From the NCBI RefSeq assembly GCF_000829055.1, contig NZ_AP012544.1:2294001-2358000 (forward strand): 64,000 nucleotides of DNA, read 5' to 3'. Source of the stretch: Lacticaseibacillus casei DSM 20011 = JCM 1134 = ATCC 393. GTDB taxonomy: Bacteria > Bacillota > Bacilli > Lactobacillales > Lactobacillaceae. The position numbers and the translations under genes are program-made. The notes beneath the pieces were generated by a model. The model was not told where the DNA came from, ran no database searches, and saw only the letters and a program-made list of their open reading frames with translations. Shown here piece after piece: positions 41,748 to 50,405 of the stretch; within the stretch, counting starts at the first letter, position 1; every line of letters starts with the position of its first letter.

Positions 41748-42936
41748 GATGCAGGACTCCTTTCGCAGATAACGACAACGATTGCGGACGGCCTATTAAC
41801 CATCCAAACGGTGAAACTTTGTAACAGAACCAGGCGATCCCAAAAGAGACGCCGAGAATACCTAGATAACCAAGCGGCAACAGTAACAGCAGGGTCAGAT
41901 TGCTAAGATGCATCAATCCCAGCACCCCGCTTAATAACGACAGTGCGATCGTTTGGCAAAGATAGACCCCAAAAGAAACTTGGGCACCATTACCAACTAA
42001 GCAAGCGAACCAGTGGGTAGGTTGCTTGGCGTGCCAGGTAGCATACTTTTGGCCAAGCAGTGCCACAAAAGCAATCATCACCACGTCATAGACCAACATA
42101 TAAGGTTGATGCGGTGAAACGGCGGCGCTATGGGTCATGCCCAAAATCTGTTTATTAAAGACATAAAGCCCAATTGTGCCAAAACTGAGTATCAATGTGC
42201 TGATGCCGATGAGCAGTTGATGATCCAGCAACCAATCCTTGACTGCCTTAGCATGTAAGCTGAAAAGGCCACCGGCAATGAAGAAGAATTGATACGTGAA
42301 GACATTGACGCCATAAGCACGGAACCACCATAGCCAACCACTGGTATCGATGTGGGGCAGTCCGTATTTAATCCCGGCCACAATCAGCAGTTGTAAGCCA
42401 AAACTGGCCAGTGCCAAAGCACCGTGATGCCCTTCTGTCTTTTTAAACAGCCAAAGCATCGCCGGAAACAACAGATACAGTTGCAACGTGACTAAGACGT
42501 AATATAGGTAGAACTGATCGCCATGCAGGATAGCGCTGAGATAGTCCGGCCAGAAATTGGCAATGGTAAAACCGCCAATACCAAGCAAGATGGATCCGAT
42601 CATCAGCAACGTATTCCACAAAACATAGGGAATGCCGACAGTTGTGAACCGTTTTTTGAAAAACAACGGCCAATTACGTTTCCGCGAATAGTAAACCATG
42701 GTCAGAACCAGTCCGGTCATGAACATGAAGCCCATCCGCGTGAAGTGGATCATCAAGTGCGTAGCAAGTAAGGCGGTGCTTGCGAATCCGGATGACAGCT
42801 GATGCTCAAACGCGGTTGTCGTATGATTCAACAAGACCCCGGCAATGAAAATCAGTCGCATCAAGTCAATTTCATATAGGTAACGATGTTTCTTAGCAGG
42901 CTTGGCAGCAGTAGCGGTTAATACTGGCTCTTTCAT
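41698..42936 (-). CDS. Acyltransferase-3 family membrane protein
   Basis: 412 residues with about ten hydrophobic helices. YEIDLMRLIFIAGVLLNHTTTAF is the acyltransferase-3 start motif with the catalytic-type His, and the LPLGYLGILGVSF end is also typical. Members transfer acyl groups to surface polymers such as peptidoglycan, exopolysaccharide or teichoic acids. Its end overlaps the ligase gene by 50 bases; its start overlaps the ATPase gene (ATGA). This layout suggests the ligase and the acyltransferase work in sequence. Confidence 0.9.
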   Translation of the reverse strand: MKEPVLTATAAKPAKKHRYLYEIDLMRLIFIAGVLLNHTTTAFEHQLSSGFASTALLATHLMIHFTRMGFMFMTGLVLTMVYYSRKRNWPLFFKKRFTTVGIPYVLWNTLLMIGSILLGIGGFTIANFWPDYLSAILHGDQFYLYYVLVTLQLYLLFPAMLWLFKKTEGHHGALALASFGLQLLIVAGIKYGLPHIDTSGWLWWFRAYGVNVFTYQFFFIAGGLFSLHAKAVKDWLLDHQLLIGISTLILSFGTIGLYVFNKQILGMTHSAAVSPHQPYMLVYDVVMIAFVALLGQKYATWHAKQPTHWFACLVGNGAQVSFGVYLCQTIALSLLSGVLGLMHLSNLTLLLLLPLGYLGILGVSFGIAWFCYKVSPFGWLIGRPQSLSLSAKGVLHHEQAHRSVISESHQSS

Positions 42937-43637
42937 GAGGTCACCGGCTCTTCTGACAAGATCGCTTGCAACACCCGGGCAGCGGTTTGGGCCACTACTT
43001 CAGGCGACTGCCCCCGGGCTCCGGTCGTTTCGGCAACCAACTGGCCATCCCTGACGACAATAATCCGATCCGCCATCCGGGCTGCTTCGTTGACATCATG
43101 CGTGATAAGCAACGTACTCAGCTTTTGCTCGGTAAAAATTTTCAAAATGAGATCCTGCATCCGTTGCCGCGTCAACGCATCTAACGCGCCCAGCGGTTCA
43201 TCAAGGAGCAACAATTGCGGCTTAGCCAGTAACGCCCGGGCCAACGCCAGCCGTTGCTTCTGCCCGCCGGAAAGTTGCGCCGGATAACCGGTGCTTTTAT
43301 CGGTTAAGCCAACTGCATGCAAGAGACTTTTCGCCTCGCTGATGACCTCCGGATCCCGATTCTTAAACGAGACATTATCCAGATTGGTCAGCCACGGTAA
43401 CAGACGGTCATTTTGAAACATCACCCGCATCACTAAGCCTTTTTCACGACTTAGGTGACCGGCTGTCGGCGCTTCAAGCCCAGCGATCAAGCGTAAAATC
43501 GTGCTTTTTCCGCCGCCGCTCATCCCAACCAAGGCCAGGAACTCACCTGGGTACAAGTTGAGCTGAATATCGTTCAGGACGGTTTTGTCACCGTATACTT
43601 TTTCCACATGTTGCAGTTTCACAATTGGGTTGGTCAT
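42933..43637 (-). CDS. SsuB/TauB-like ABC transporter ATPase
   Basis: 234 residues. Walker A GMSGGGKST, Q-loop VMFQNDRLLPWL, signature LSGGQKQRL, Walker B LLLLDEPLGALD, and switch ITHDVNEA. The VFQ(N/D)xRLLPW sequence is typical of NitT/TauT-family ATPases. Overlaps the permease gene by four bases. Confidence 0.94.
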   Translation of the reverse strand: MTNPIVKLQHVEKVYGDKTVLNDIQLNLYPGEFLALVGMSGGGKSTILRLIAGLEAPTAGHLSREKGLVMRVMFQNDRLLPWLTNLDNVSFKNRDPEVISEAKSLLHAVGLTDKSTGYPAQLSGGQKQRLALARALLAKPQLLLLDEPLGALDALTRQRMQDLILKIFTEQKLSTLLITHDVNEAARMADRIIVVRDGQLVAETTGARGQSPEVVAQTAARVLQAILSEEPVTS

Positions 43638-44449
43638 GCGTCAACGCCTCCTTGTCGCCAGCTGAGGAAAAGTCGTTCCAGATTCTTAGCAATTACATCA
43701 GAAAGTTTTCCTAGCAAGGCGTAAATCAAAATACAAAGTAGAACCGTATCCATGCGCATAAATTCTTGGGCGTTGGTGGCCATGTATCCTAAACCGGAAG
43801 TGGCCGAAATCGTCTCGGCAACAATCAGAGTCGTCCACATGACACCAAGTGCGTAGCGAACACCCATCAGAATGTTGGCCAAGGCGCCCGGGAAAATCAC
43901 GCGGGTGAACAATGCCCGTCTGGAAAGTCCATAAGCCCGGCCCATTTCCAGTAGCTCCGGGTCAGCGCCCGTAATCCCTTGATACGTATTGATATACATC
44001 GGGAACATGACCCCGATCGCCACCAACGCGATCTTAGCGGGTTCGCCAATCCCCATCAGAATAATCATCAAAGGAATCAATGACAGATGCGGGATATTGC
44101 GCAACATCTGAATGGGACTATCCAGCAGCGCGCGGATCGGTTTGACCAAGCCGTTGATGAGGCCAAGCACAAAGCCGACACTGCCGCCGATGGCAAAACC
44201 GGCCGTGGCCCGATATAGGCTAATCGCAATGTTCTTTGGCAATTCACCGTTTTGCCACAACGTGATGCCATCTTGGATAACGGTCGTCGGAGCCGGGATC
44301 AATGAACTGGTGACCCAGTTAAAACTGACTACAGCCTGCCAGCCAATCAGCACCGCCAGTGGCACGATCCATGGCAGTACCTTCAACCAATTCACGGATC
44401 GTCTCGTCCGCTTTTTTGGCTGTTGCGTCAGTGTCGTTACTTCTTGCAT
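43634..44449 (-). CDS. SsuC/TauC-like ABC transporter permease
   Basis: About 271 residues with six hydrophobic helices and the EAA-type loop near ELLEMGRAYGLSRRALFTRVIFPGALANI, characteristic of binding-protein-dependent permeases. First gene of the five-gene operon. ATG 44449 has AAAGGAG nine bases upstream; an ATG at 44482 is too far from any ribosome site. Nothing else is apparent between 44520 and 44750. Confidence 0.93.
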   Translation of the reverse strand: MQEVTTLTQQPKKRTRRSVNWLKVLPWIVPLAVLIGWQAVVSFNWVTSSLIPAPTTVIQDGITLWQNGELPKNIAISLYRATAGFAIGGSVGFVLGLINGLVKPIRALLDSPIQMLRNIPHLSLIPLMIILMGIGEPAKIALVAIGVMFPMYINTYQGITGADPELLEMGRAYGLSRRALFTRVIFPGALANILMGVRYALGVMWTTLIVAETISATSGLGYMATNAQEFMRMDTVLLCILIYALLGKLSDVIAKNLERLFLSWRQGGVDA

Positions 44450-44504
44450 CAGCGCCATCTCCTTTAAGTTGATGGTGTTCATACTACGGGCAGCGACTTA
44501 AAGC

Positions 44505-44516
44505 TGACTTAAGTCA
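44505..44516. promoter_or_regulatory. Operator palindrome upstream of the SsuABC-like operon
   Basis: TGACTTAAGTCA, a perfect 12-bp dyad that overlaps a possible -35 (TTGACT on the minus strand). A half-site TTTAAGTC follows at the next helical turn. Confidence 0.6.
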
Positions 44517-44751
44517 ATTTGAAGAGTTTATGACCAAACCGTCATGAAAAAATGTCTTTTCGGGCGGGAAACGGCGTTGGGCCAGTAAATGAGCGGGTTG
44601 AGGGAAACGAAAATAACGGTTTTATCCCTTAAAAGCCGTTTTGCTAAATCACGAAGAGCCAAAAGATTTTTGACAGTTCGTTTTTGTAGACGCTTTCATA
44701 AAACCTGAAGTACACTAAGGAAAATGTCTTGCTGTTGGGGTAACCAAGGCG

Positions 44752-45174
44752 GTGATCATATCTCATGCTTACTATTTATGCCAATACTTAGGGGAAATAT
44801 TGTCATGGCTGGTGTTAAACTATTTACCTCCGAATCCACCACTTTTTCACTTAACAAGGACAGTGACAATCATAAGAGTCCTCTATAAAGGCAAACCAGC
44901 CTCTGTTTGGGAGATCAGCCAAACTAGTGAGCGTCCTGATTGGGTAAAGGATGCTTTAGCCAAAAATCAAATCTACTGGCTAGACGACCGCGTTCGCATT
45001 CTAATGGCAGCACTGAGACCGCCAATTTCTGAAAAACCAAACATGGTTGCGGGTGACACTGATGCTGGATTTGGCGTCTACGCATATGGGTATGCAGGCG
45101 ATTTTCTGGATGCCACTAATCAACGTGTGGTGTCGCGAAGAAGATTTTTGAAGGAATATGAAGTCCTGGAGTAG
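44752..45174 (+). CDS. Unrecognised protein, weakly PGDYG-like
   Basis: The reading frame gives 140 residues from GTG 44752. A start at GTG 44863 (AAGGA just upstream) would give 103 and may be the true one, because the first 37 residues look unlike a protein start. The C-terminal part (YAYGYAGDFLDATNQRVVSRRRFLKEYEVL) recalls PGDYG-domain proteins, in which a Gly-Asp turn precedes a YE ending, but only weakly. No signal peptide. A strong bidirectional terminator follows. Function unknown. Confidence 0.6.
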   Translation: MIISHAYYLCQYLGEILSWLVLNYLPPNPPLFHLTRTVTIIRVLYKGKPASVWEISQTSERPDWVKDALAKNQIYWLDDRVRILMAALRPPISEKPNMVAGDTDAGFGVYAYGYAGDFLDATNQRVVSRRRFLKEYEVLE

Positions 45175-45179
45175 AAGAG

Positions 45180-45242
45180 AAAAGCTGAATAGTGACAGAA
45201 AGCCCCGGTCATGCGAGACTTTTTGCCACTGTTCAGCTTTTT
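45180..45242. terminator. Bidirectional terminator
   Basis: AAAAGCTGAA(T)AGTG and CACTG(T)TCAGCTTTT arms with T/A runs on both sides, between two convergent genes. Confidence 0.8.
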
Positions 45243-45301
45243 GAAATTTATTCGATCATTTTAAACGAGCGATTCCGCCAGCAAACCGGCCATTGCCACA
45301 A

Positions 45302-45970
45302 TTAATTCAGCAACTTCCCCTGCCCACCAAGATACTTGGTCGTCAAAGCGATAACCTGTTCAGCCGTTTGATCCACAAACTCTTGGCTAGTCTGCTGATT
45401 GCCTTGCACAATGTAGTACAGATGATTTGTTTCTGCCGTCACCTTTGTCTTTTCCACCTGGCGCGTCTCCAAGTGGCAGATGATTTCGTTGCTGTCATCA
45501 ATGTAAGCATATTCGCCTGCTTTGACAGGCTCGGGTTGACCATTTGCACCGATGGGGATGAATTTCTCGGTGCCAGTCGTGAGTCGCAAATTGACATTGC
45601 CATCTATGCGGTCAACATCGTGGGCGCCAAGCGCTAAATGACTTTGAATCGAAATCAAATTATATAAGTCAACGACCGGATTAATCGGGGCCAACTCACC
45701 ACGTTTCAGGATGAGCTTCAGCAACGTTGCCGGTGCCGGCGTGTTATTGCGTTTTGGCAAATGCACCGCGCGATGCAAATCCCAAAAGCCTTGAATGACC
45801 GGATCCGTTTTAATTTGGTCTCGATCCAACGTCGTCAGGACTTGTCTAATCTCGTTAGCAATCATTTCTTTTAGCGCCTGCGGATACGCGTGGTTATCCA
45901 CGCCAGTTAATTCAGCGCCGCGGATTTTGACACCAAGTGCTAGTACTCTGGGGTCTACGATAAAGTTCAT
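45302..45970 (-). CDS. B3/B4 tRNA-editing-domain protein
   Basis: 222 residues. The central and C-terminal parts (LILKRGELAPINPVVDLYNLISIQ, then GEYAYIDDSNEIICHLETRQ) match the B3/B4 domain of phenylalanyl-tRNA synthetase beta chains, found alone in a family of free-standing proteins thought to edit or hydrolyse mischarged aminoacyl-tRNA. ATG 45970 has GAGG nine bases upstream. It is preceded by a T-box leader, so expression should rise when a particular tRNA is uncharged; a palindromic element lies within the same leader. Confidence 0.9.
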   Translation of the reverse strand: MNFIVDPRVLALGVKIRGAELTGVDNHAYPQALKEMIANEIRQVLTTLDRDQIKTDPVIQGFWDLHRAVHLPKRNNTPAPATLLKLILKRGELAPINPVVDLYNLISIQSHLALGAHDVDRIDGNVNLRLTTGTEKFIPIGANGQPEPVKAGEYAYIDDSNEIICHLETRQVEKTKVTAETNHLYYIVQGNQQTSQEFVDQTAEQVIALTTKYLGGQGKLLN

Positions 45971-46046
45971 GTGAATGGCCTCTTTCTTTTTGCGTTGTGG
46001 GGATATTTGCGCAGATTGGGAGGACGGTTAAATGCTACTTTTGTGT

Positions 46047-46169
46047 TCTATAACGCGCTCCCCGGCGCAGAAGTCTGCGTGTAAGGACCTTGGTCGCAAT
46101 GGCCTAAACCCGGGCCATCACGCCCAAGGCCACTTACACTCCGACTTCTAACCGCGCCGGCTCACGCTC
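46047..46169. repeat. Palindromic intergenic element, copy D
   Basis: Minus-strand left end GAGCGTGAGCCGGCGCGG, inner GGAGTGTAAGTGGCCTTGG and CCAAGGTCCTTACACGC, right end GAGCGCGTTATAGAA. It begins five bases after the T6 tract of the T-box terminator and so lies inside the 5' UTR of the B3/B4 gene. Confidence 0.88.
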
Positions 46170-46174
46170 ACACC

Positions 46175-46455
46175 AAAAAAGCACCCATCCCCTATCATCA
46201 AAGGGACGAGTGCTGTCACGTGGTACCACCCAAATTTACATTACCTTCACAAGCAATGCCTCAACGACGCCGCAACAGCGTGCCGTTGCAGCGCCCATTG
46301 CGAGGTCCGGAAAGTTAACGGTTCCGACCGGCTAGCCTGCGTCAACAAACTAACAATATCGCAGGGCTCATCTTCACGGCTCGCTTGGTTATCCTTTCCC
46401 ATCTTCCGGACTCGCTGCATACCTGCATCGCCGCTACTCTTCTCTGCATTTTTGA
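46175..46455 (-). promoter_or_regulatory. T-box riboswitch
   Basis: The minus strand holds a long stem I region (GCAGCGAGTCCGG, then AAGCGAGCCGTGAAG), a T-box antiterminator sequence TGGGTGGTACCACG (consensus AGGGTGGNACCGCG), and a terminator GCACTCGTCCC/GGGGATGGGTGC with T6 (46175-46212). Only uncharged tRNA should favour antitermination. I could not fix the specifier codon by eye. A TTGACA (46480-46485 on the minus strand) lies upstream with a weak -10. Confidence 0.9.
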
Positions 46456-46583
46456 AGGATTAAATTGCTTTTATACTAGTGTCAAAGTTGCGGAAAGTCA
46501 ATGACCCAAGTAGGAACTTTTTGAACGGCACCATTTTCCAATCAAGCACAAACTAACCTTTGATCATGTCTCATAGAAGGACT

Positions 46584-47120
46584 TTATTTGCTTGGAATCG
46601 TTGTAACGGCCTGGCGATTCTGGGAAAAGTTTTGAATGGAGACCGGCAATTGGCCGTTAAAGTACTGCTTGCCGATGCTGGCAGCTTGACTGAAGAAGTT
46701 CTTGACGTCCGACTGAAAAGCATTGGAATCATTTCCTTGCAGGCTCTTCAAGGCATCGGTGGCGGTTTGGCTGTATGTAATCAGCGCTTTGGTTAAGTCA
46801 CCATTGGTATTTTTTGTGCCGATTCCGGATGCTGGCTGATTGTTCTGCAATTCCAAGGTAATTTTATCTAAATCGTCAACGCCTTTTTTAGCTGAAGCCA
46901 TAATGTCTTTTTGGTCGTCTTTCACCGTGATCTTGGTTAAGGTTTGGATCACAGTATCCGAGATCTTGGTGTAGCGTTTCTGAAGCGCCTTTTGGTCAAA
47001 CTTATTGGTCGTCACCATCGTCGAAGATTTTTTTGCCGACGAATCTGACGATTTTGACTGACAGCCAGCAATGCCGACAATCGTCACCATTAAGACCAAT
47101 AAGCTCATTAATTTTCGCAC
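46584..47120 (-). CDS. Unrecognised small lipoprotein
   Basis: About 178 residues from GTG 47120, with GGAGG eight bases upstream. N-terminal signal ending in GIAGC, a lipobox; the rest is hydrophilic, rich in Ser, Lys, Gln and Asp, and probably helical. It resembles no enzyme that I know. It ends a run of minus-strand genes of the adhesin/glycosylation locus and may be a chaperone or spacer protein there; this is an inference. Confidence 0.8.
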   Translation of the reverse strand: MRKLMSLLVLMVTIVGIAGCQSKSSDSSAKKSSTMVTTNKFDQKALQKRYTKISDTVIQTLTKITVKDDQKDIMASAKKGVDDLDKITLELQNNQPASGIGTKNTNGDLTKALITYSQTATDALKSLQGNDSNAFQSDVKNFFSQAASIGKQYFNGQLPVSIQNFSQNRQAVTTIPSK

Positions 47121-47180
47121 GTTCCATTCCTCCAATGCGTTGTCATTCCTGTATGCCTGATAATTTCACCATGTCAATGG

Positions 47181-48644
47181 CTACAATACCATTTTCCATA
47201 GCTCCCAGCCAGTCAAGCCCTGCAATGGTTTGGCCGCTGCAAGCGCATGATCACTGACTTCCTGCCACCAAGTTTGATCCGTCAATAATTTCAATATATC
47301 AGTCGCCGCGTCAAGCACTTGCTCACTCGGCTTGACAATTCCCAGCTCGCCATTGGTTGCGCCATTCAGCATCTGATCGGCAATTTTTGCAAACGTGATG
47401 ACCGGCGTGCCATAAGTGAGCGAGCTCAACAAATCAGCATCCCCCAAGTTGCCTAGATCTGCCACGATAAATGCCATTACCTGCCCCAAGTCGCCTGACT
47501 CCGCTAATGATTGGGTTTGAATATCCAAAAGTGAAGACAATCCGAGCGGCTCAATTCTTTTTAGCAATTGCTGAGCCAACGCTTGATCTTGATGCTTGAC
47601 GAAAAGATCCAACTTCACTTGATTTTCTTTGACCTTAACCATTGCTAACGTGCTCAATAGCTGTTCAAAAATCGCCAAATTTTGATTGTCCAGCTCCATC
47701 GCCACTCGGCCTGGCAAGCGCTGTGCCCATGGCTTCACCCCAGGAACGGCGGACTGCTGGCTCACTGCTGCCGCAATGGGCACAACTTTTGCATATTGGG
47801 TTAAAGACGACGTAAAGGTCGCCTGAGGATCAGCAATTAATTGTCCAAAAGTAGCACGACCGCCGTTTGACTGCTCGGCTTGCTTGACGACGCTAACATC
47901 ATCTTCGGTTCTGACAACTGGCACAGAATCAGTCATCATTTCTTGTCCCAACATGGGCAAAACGCGGCTTGGTTGATCCACCAATAGTTTACCCGGATGT
48001 TGCTTCATCACATGTGCTAAGCAGTATTTGGCAAACGACGTCCAATCCGTAAACTCAGCTGATTGTCCAGCCAAGTCCAACACGGTCAGATGTTGCAAAA
48101 TGCCGTTACCATCATATTGACAAAACAAAAGTGGCATTCCATTCGCATAAAAATACACGGCTAGCCGCAATTGCCCATCCGCTTGAAAATACACGGTTTT
48201 CACCTTATTGCCTTGACGATCATAAACCTCGGCATAACTCTTACGGTTGTTATCGCCAAAGAACGTAATGGTATGTATCCGCTGTGCGGTCAACTCAGCT
48301 TCATCGTCAAAAGCTGTAACAGCATACATCAAATGGTCACCATTCAAAAATTGTAAATGGTGATCAACCGTCTTGGTTTGATAATCGTTCAGCTTCATAA
48401 TGTCGCCAATCGTGTAAAGTGGTTTTCCCTCACTGGTGTCAGTGCCACGTAAAACATCGATAAGTGACATGACCTGATCCGACCGTAAATGAGCCTTTTG
48501 AACCTGCTCATCCAGATCTTCTTGCGCGCTCAAGACAATGATACTTGCCGGCACTTGGTGATCCGCAAATAATTGAAGTCGTTGTACCTGCTCTTTACCA
48601 CTAGGTGTATCGCCTTCAAATCGATATGTTAAAAAATAAACCAT
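47181..48644 (-). CDS. GtfA-like glycosyltransferase-related protein (accessory-Sec type)
   Basis: About 487 residues. An N-terminal Rossmann-like start (VYFLTYRFEGDTPSG) is followed by a beta-meander (YAEVYDRQGNKVKTVYF, QADGQLRLAVYFYANG) as in the middle domain of GtfA-type glycosyltransferases. The C-terminal third (ADLGNLGDADLLSSLTYGTPVITF, TNGELGIVKPSEQV, TWWQEVSDHALAAAK) has the layout of a GT-B nucleotide-sugar domain, with GTPVITF at the usual place, but I cannot find the E-x7-E pair with certainty. ATG 48644 follows GGAGGAG. GtfA/GtfB enzymes start O-glycosylation of Ser-rich adhesins; two related short proteins lie beside it. Activity is unproven. Confidence 0.6.
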   Translation of the reverse strand: MVYFLTYRFEGDTPSGKEQVQRLQLFADHQVPASIIVLSAQEDLDEQVQKAHLRSDQVMSLIDVLRGTDTSEGKPLYTIGDIMKLNDYQTKTVDHHLQFLNGDHLMYAVTAFDDEAELTAQRIHTITFFGDNNRKSYAEVYDRQGNKVKTVYFQADGQLRLAVYFYANGMPLLFCQYDGNGILQHLTVLDLAGQSAEFTDWTSFAKYCLAHVMKQHPGKLLVDQPSRVLPMLGQEMMTDSVPVVRTEDDVSVVKQAEQSNGGRATFGQLIADPQATFTSSLTQYAKVVPIAAAVSQQSAVPGVKPWAQRLPGRVAMELDNQNLAIFEQLLSTLAMVKVKENQVKLDLFVKHQDQALAQQLLKRIEPLGLSSLLDIQTQSLAESGDLGQVMAFIVADLGNLGDADLLSSLTYGTPVITFAKIADQMLNGATNGELGIVKPSEQVLDAATDILKLLTDQTWWQEVSDHALAAAKPLQGLTGWELWKMVL

Positions 48645-48682
48645 GATTCTCCTCCGCATTCATTCTACCGATACCAACCCGC

Positions 48683-49696
48683 TCAATGAGGCATATATTC
48701 ATGCCAACTCAAGATCGGCAACACCTCGCCTGCCAACCTCTTAACATCCGGTTGATTGACAAATTGCTGACTGATTAAATACGCCTGTGCCTTCACATTC
48801 GCCAGCAACGCAGTGTCAGGTTTGTCATAAACAATTGGCACCAAATGCGGATGCATGGCCGGCTCGTCAATAAGTTGCGCAAACAGGTCACTATCAGCAT
48901 CGATATAAAGTTTGCGCTTAGTATGTTGAAAGTTTTGTAACAACCACCAAACCATTAGCTCATTTTCATCATCTAAGGCCTTAATCGGTTCCCCCCTCTC
49001 CGACTCTACCCAAAACTGATTAAAAGTCGGCAATGCCACAATGACTGGACGCCCGCTCATGTCAACCAGCATACGGTGCACCGAAGTCGTCACAAAAAAC
49101 GGATCTGTTGCATTTTGCCGATGGATATTCGGCATTTCAGCGAAACGTTCAGTCATCATCAAGCGCCCTTGATGATCGTAACTATCCTCGCGACGCAACT
49201 TACCATCGCGAAAATAACTCACAACCTGCACCCGCTCCTGGTCATCACGTTCGACTTTAATCGCAGTTTGTCCATCTTGATCGACATAACGCGTCACGTG
49301 ACTCCCCAAAGTTTGCTTAGGTGTCAGTTCCTTGGTGAACTCACTACCAAATGTGGCCGTTGCGCGACTAACACTGCCGCGTTGGTGTAAGGATGTATAA
49401 AAATTATGGTACGACGTTGGTGGTAAAAATAGCTTTTCTTTGTCACGATAACGCATGAACCGGGAAACTTTGCCAAAACCGAACCCGCCATCAATGATCG
49501 CTGGGGCCAACCCTTTATTTTTAAAATAATTCATCACCGTTGCAATCTTTGCCCACAGCTGCTGTGACATATCTTCTGGCAAAGTCTCTAAGTAAAAAAA
49601 GTCTTGCTTATCATCGCTTATTACGAAATCATTCGTTTTTTCAGTCGCATTCGTTGTTTCCTGTTTCTTTTTTGATCTATTCGACAACCAGCCCAT
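48683..49696 (-). CDS. Beta-meander protein related to GtfA N-terminal modules
   Basis: 337 residues. N-terminus MGWLSNRSKKK is short, hydrophobic then basic. The middle part (SHVTRYVDQDGQTAIKVERDD, YFRDGKLRREDSYDHQGRLMMTERF) and the segment MVWWLLQNF, KLYIDADSDLFAQL, LVPIVYD match the same order of blocks in its neighbours at 47181 and 50406. It lacks the C-terminal nucleotide-sugar domain, so it is unlikely to be an active transferase; a GtfB-like chaperone or substrate-recognition role is possible. The promoter is an extended -10 at 49895-49903. Confidence 0.65.
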   Translation of the reverse strand: MGWLSNRSKKKQETTNATEKTNDFVISDDKQDFFYLETLPEDMSQQLWAKIATVMNYFKNKGLAPAIIDGGFGFGKVSRFMRYRDKEKLFLPPTSYHNFYTSLHQRGSVSRATATFGSEFTKELTPKQTLGSHVTRYVDQDGQTAIKVERDDQERVQVVSYFRDGKLRREDSYDHQGRLMMTERFAEMPNIHRQNATDPFFVTTSVHRMLVDMSGRPVIVALPTFNQFWVESERGEPIKALDDENELMVWWLLQNFQHTKRKLYIDADSDLFAQLIDEPAMHPHLVPIVYDKPDTALLANVKAQAYLISQQFVNQPDVKRLAGEVLPILSWHEYMPH

Positions 49697-49894
49697 GACT
49701 ACACCCTACCTTCATTTAATGAGTGTTCTTTGGTGAAACAAACCAGACGCGCATGGCCAAAACAATGTCACTGTCACAAACAAAAACGCCAAAAGTCACT
49801 TATGTACTCATTATTTGGCAACCTTTTAATGCTTATGAACAAAGAAATATTTTGCATCTTCCATAGTAAATGACAAAAGTCAACGACACTAATA

Positions 49895-49903
49895 ATTATA
49901 ACA
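49895..49903 (-). promoter_or_regulatory. Extended -10 promoter
   Basis: On the minus strand TGTTATAAT, an extended -10, about 190 bases before the gene at 48683-49696. The rest of 49697-50405 is AT-rich with no credible gene; a TGTAAAAT near 50052-50059 may serve the opposite gene. Confidence 0.55.
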
Positions 49904-50405
49904 TGGTCGTGATTCAGAACGCACTTCTACACCCACTTTTGGATTGGATATCTCTTGAAACGTCAGTCAAGATCAAAAAGTCGAAAAGAATTTTCAACTT
50001 TAGAGTAATTAATATTCAACAATAAAATTCTTTTTTAAATCGGCTCTTTGCTGTAAAATAGGCACATGGGATTTTGCCTGTTTCTCATTATTTAATTGTA
50101 CTTAAATGAACGGTTTTATTTGGCTGATCGTCATCACGTCGGTTAGTCAGACAATGTTGTTGCTTGATGCTAATGTTTCGCCAGAACCTCTGGAGATTAA
50201 AGACAACAAGTTTAATAATACGTGCATCGGTCATGCGATTATGCCTTATAATACGATTGAGATTAGGTAATGTGTCAACTGGAATCAGCAATCTGGGCGA
50301 AAACGATGCCGGACTGGCACAAAGAACAAGACAATTAGCAGGTGAGAAATAATGCTTCAATTGTTTAGTAGAAATAGAAAACTTAATTTATGGGGTGGTT
50401 TAAAA

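Noticed and set aside
50088..50360. Short frames on both strands in the 50.1-50.35 kb gap
   Set aside because: No ribosome sites and no protein-like composition; the region looks like a promoter/leader.
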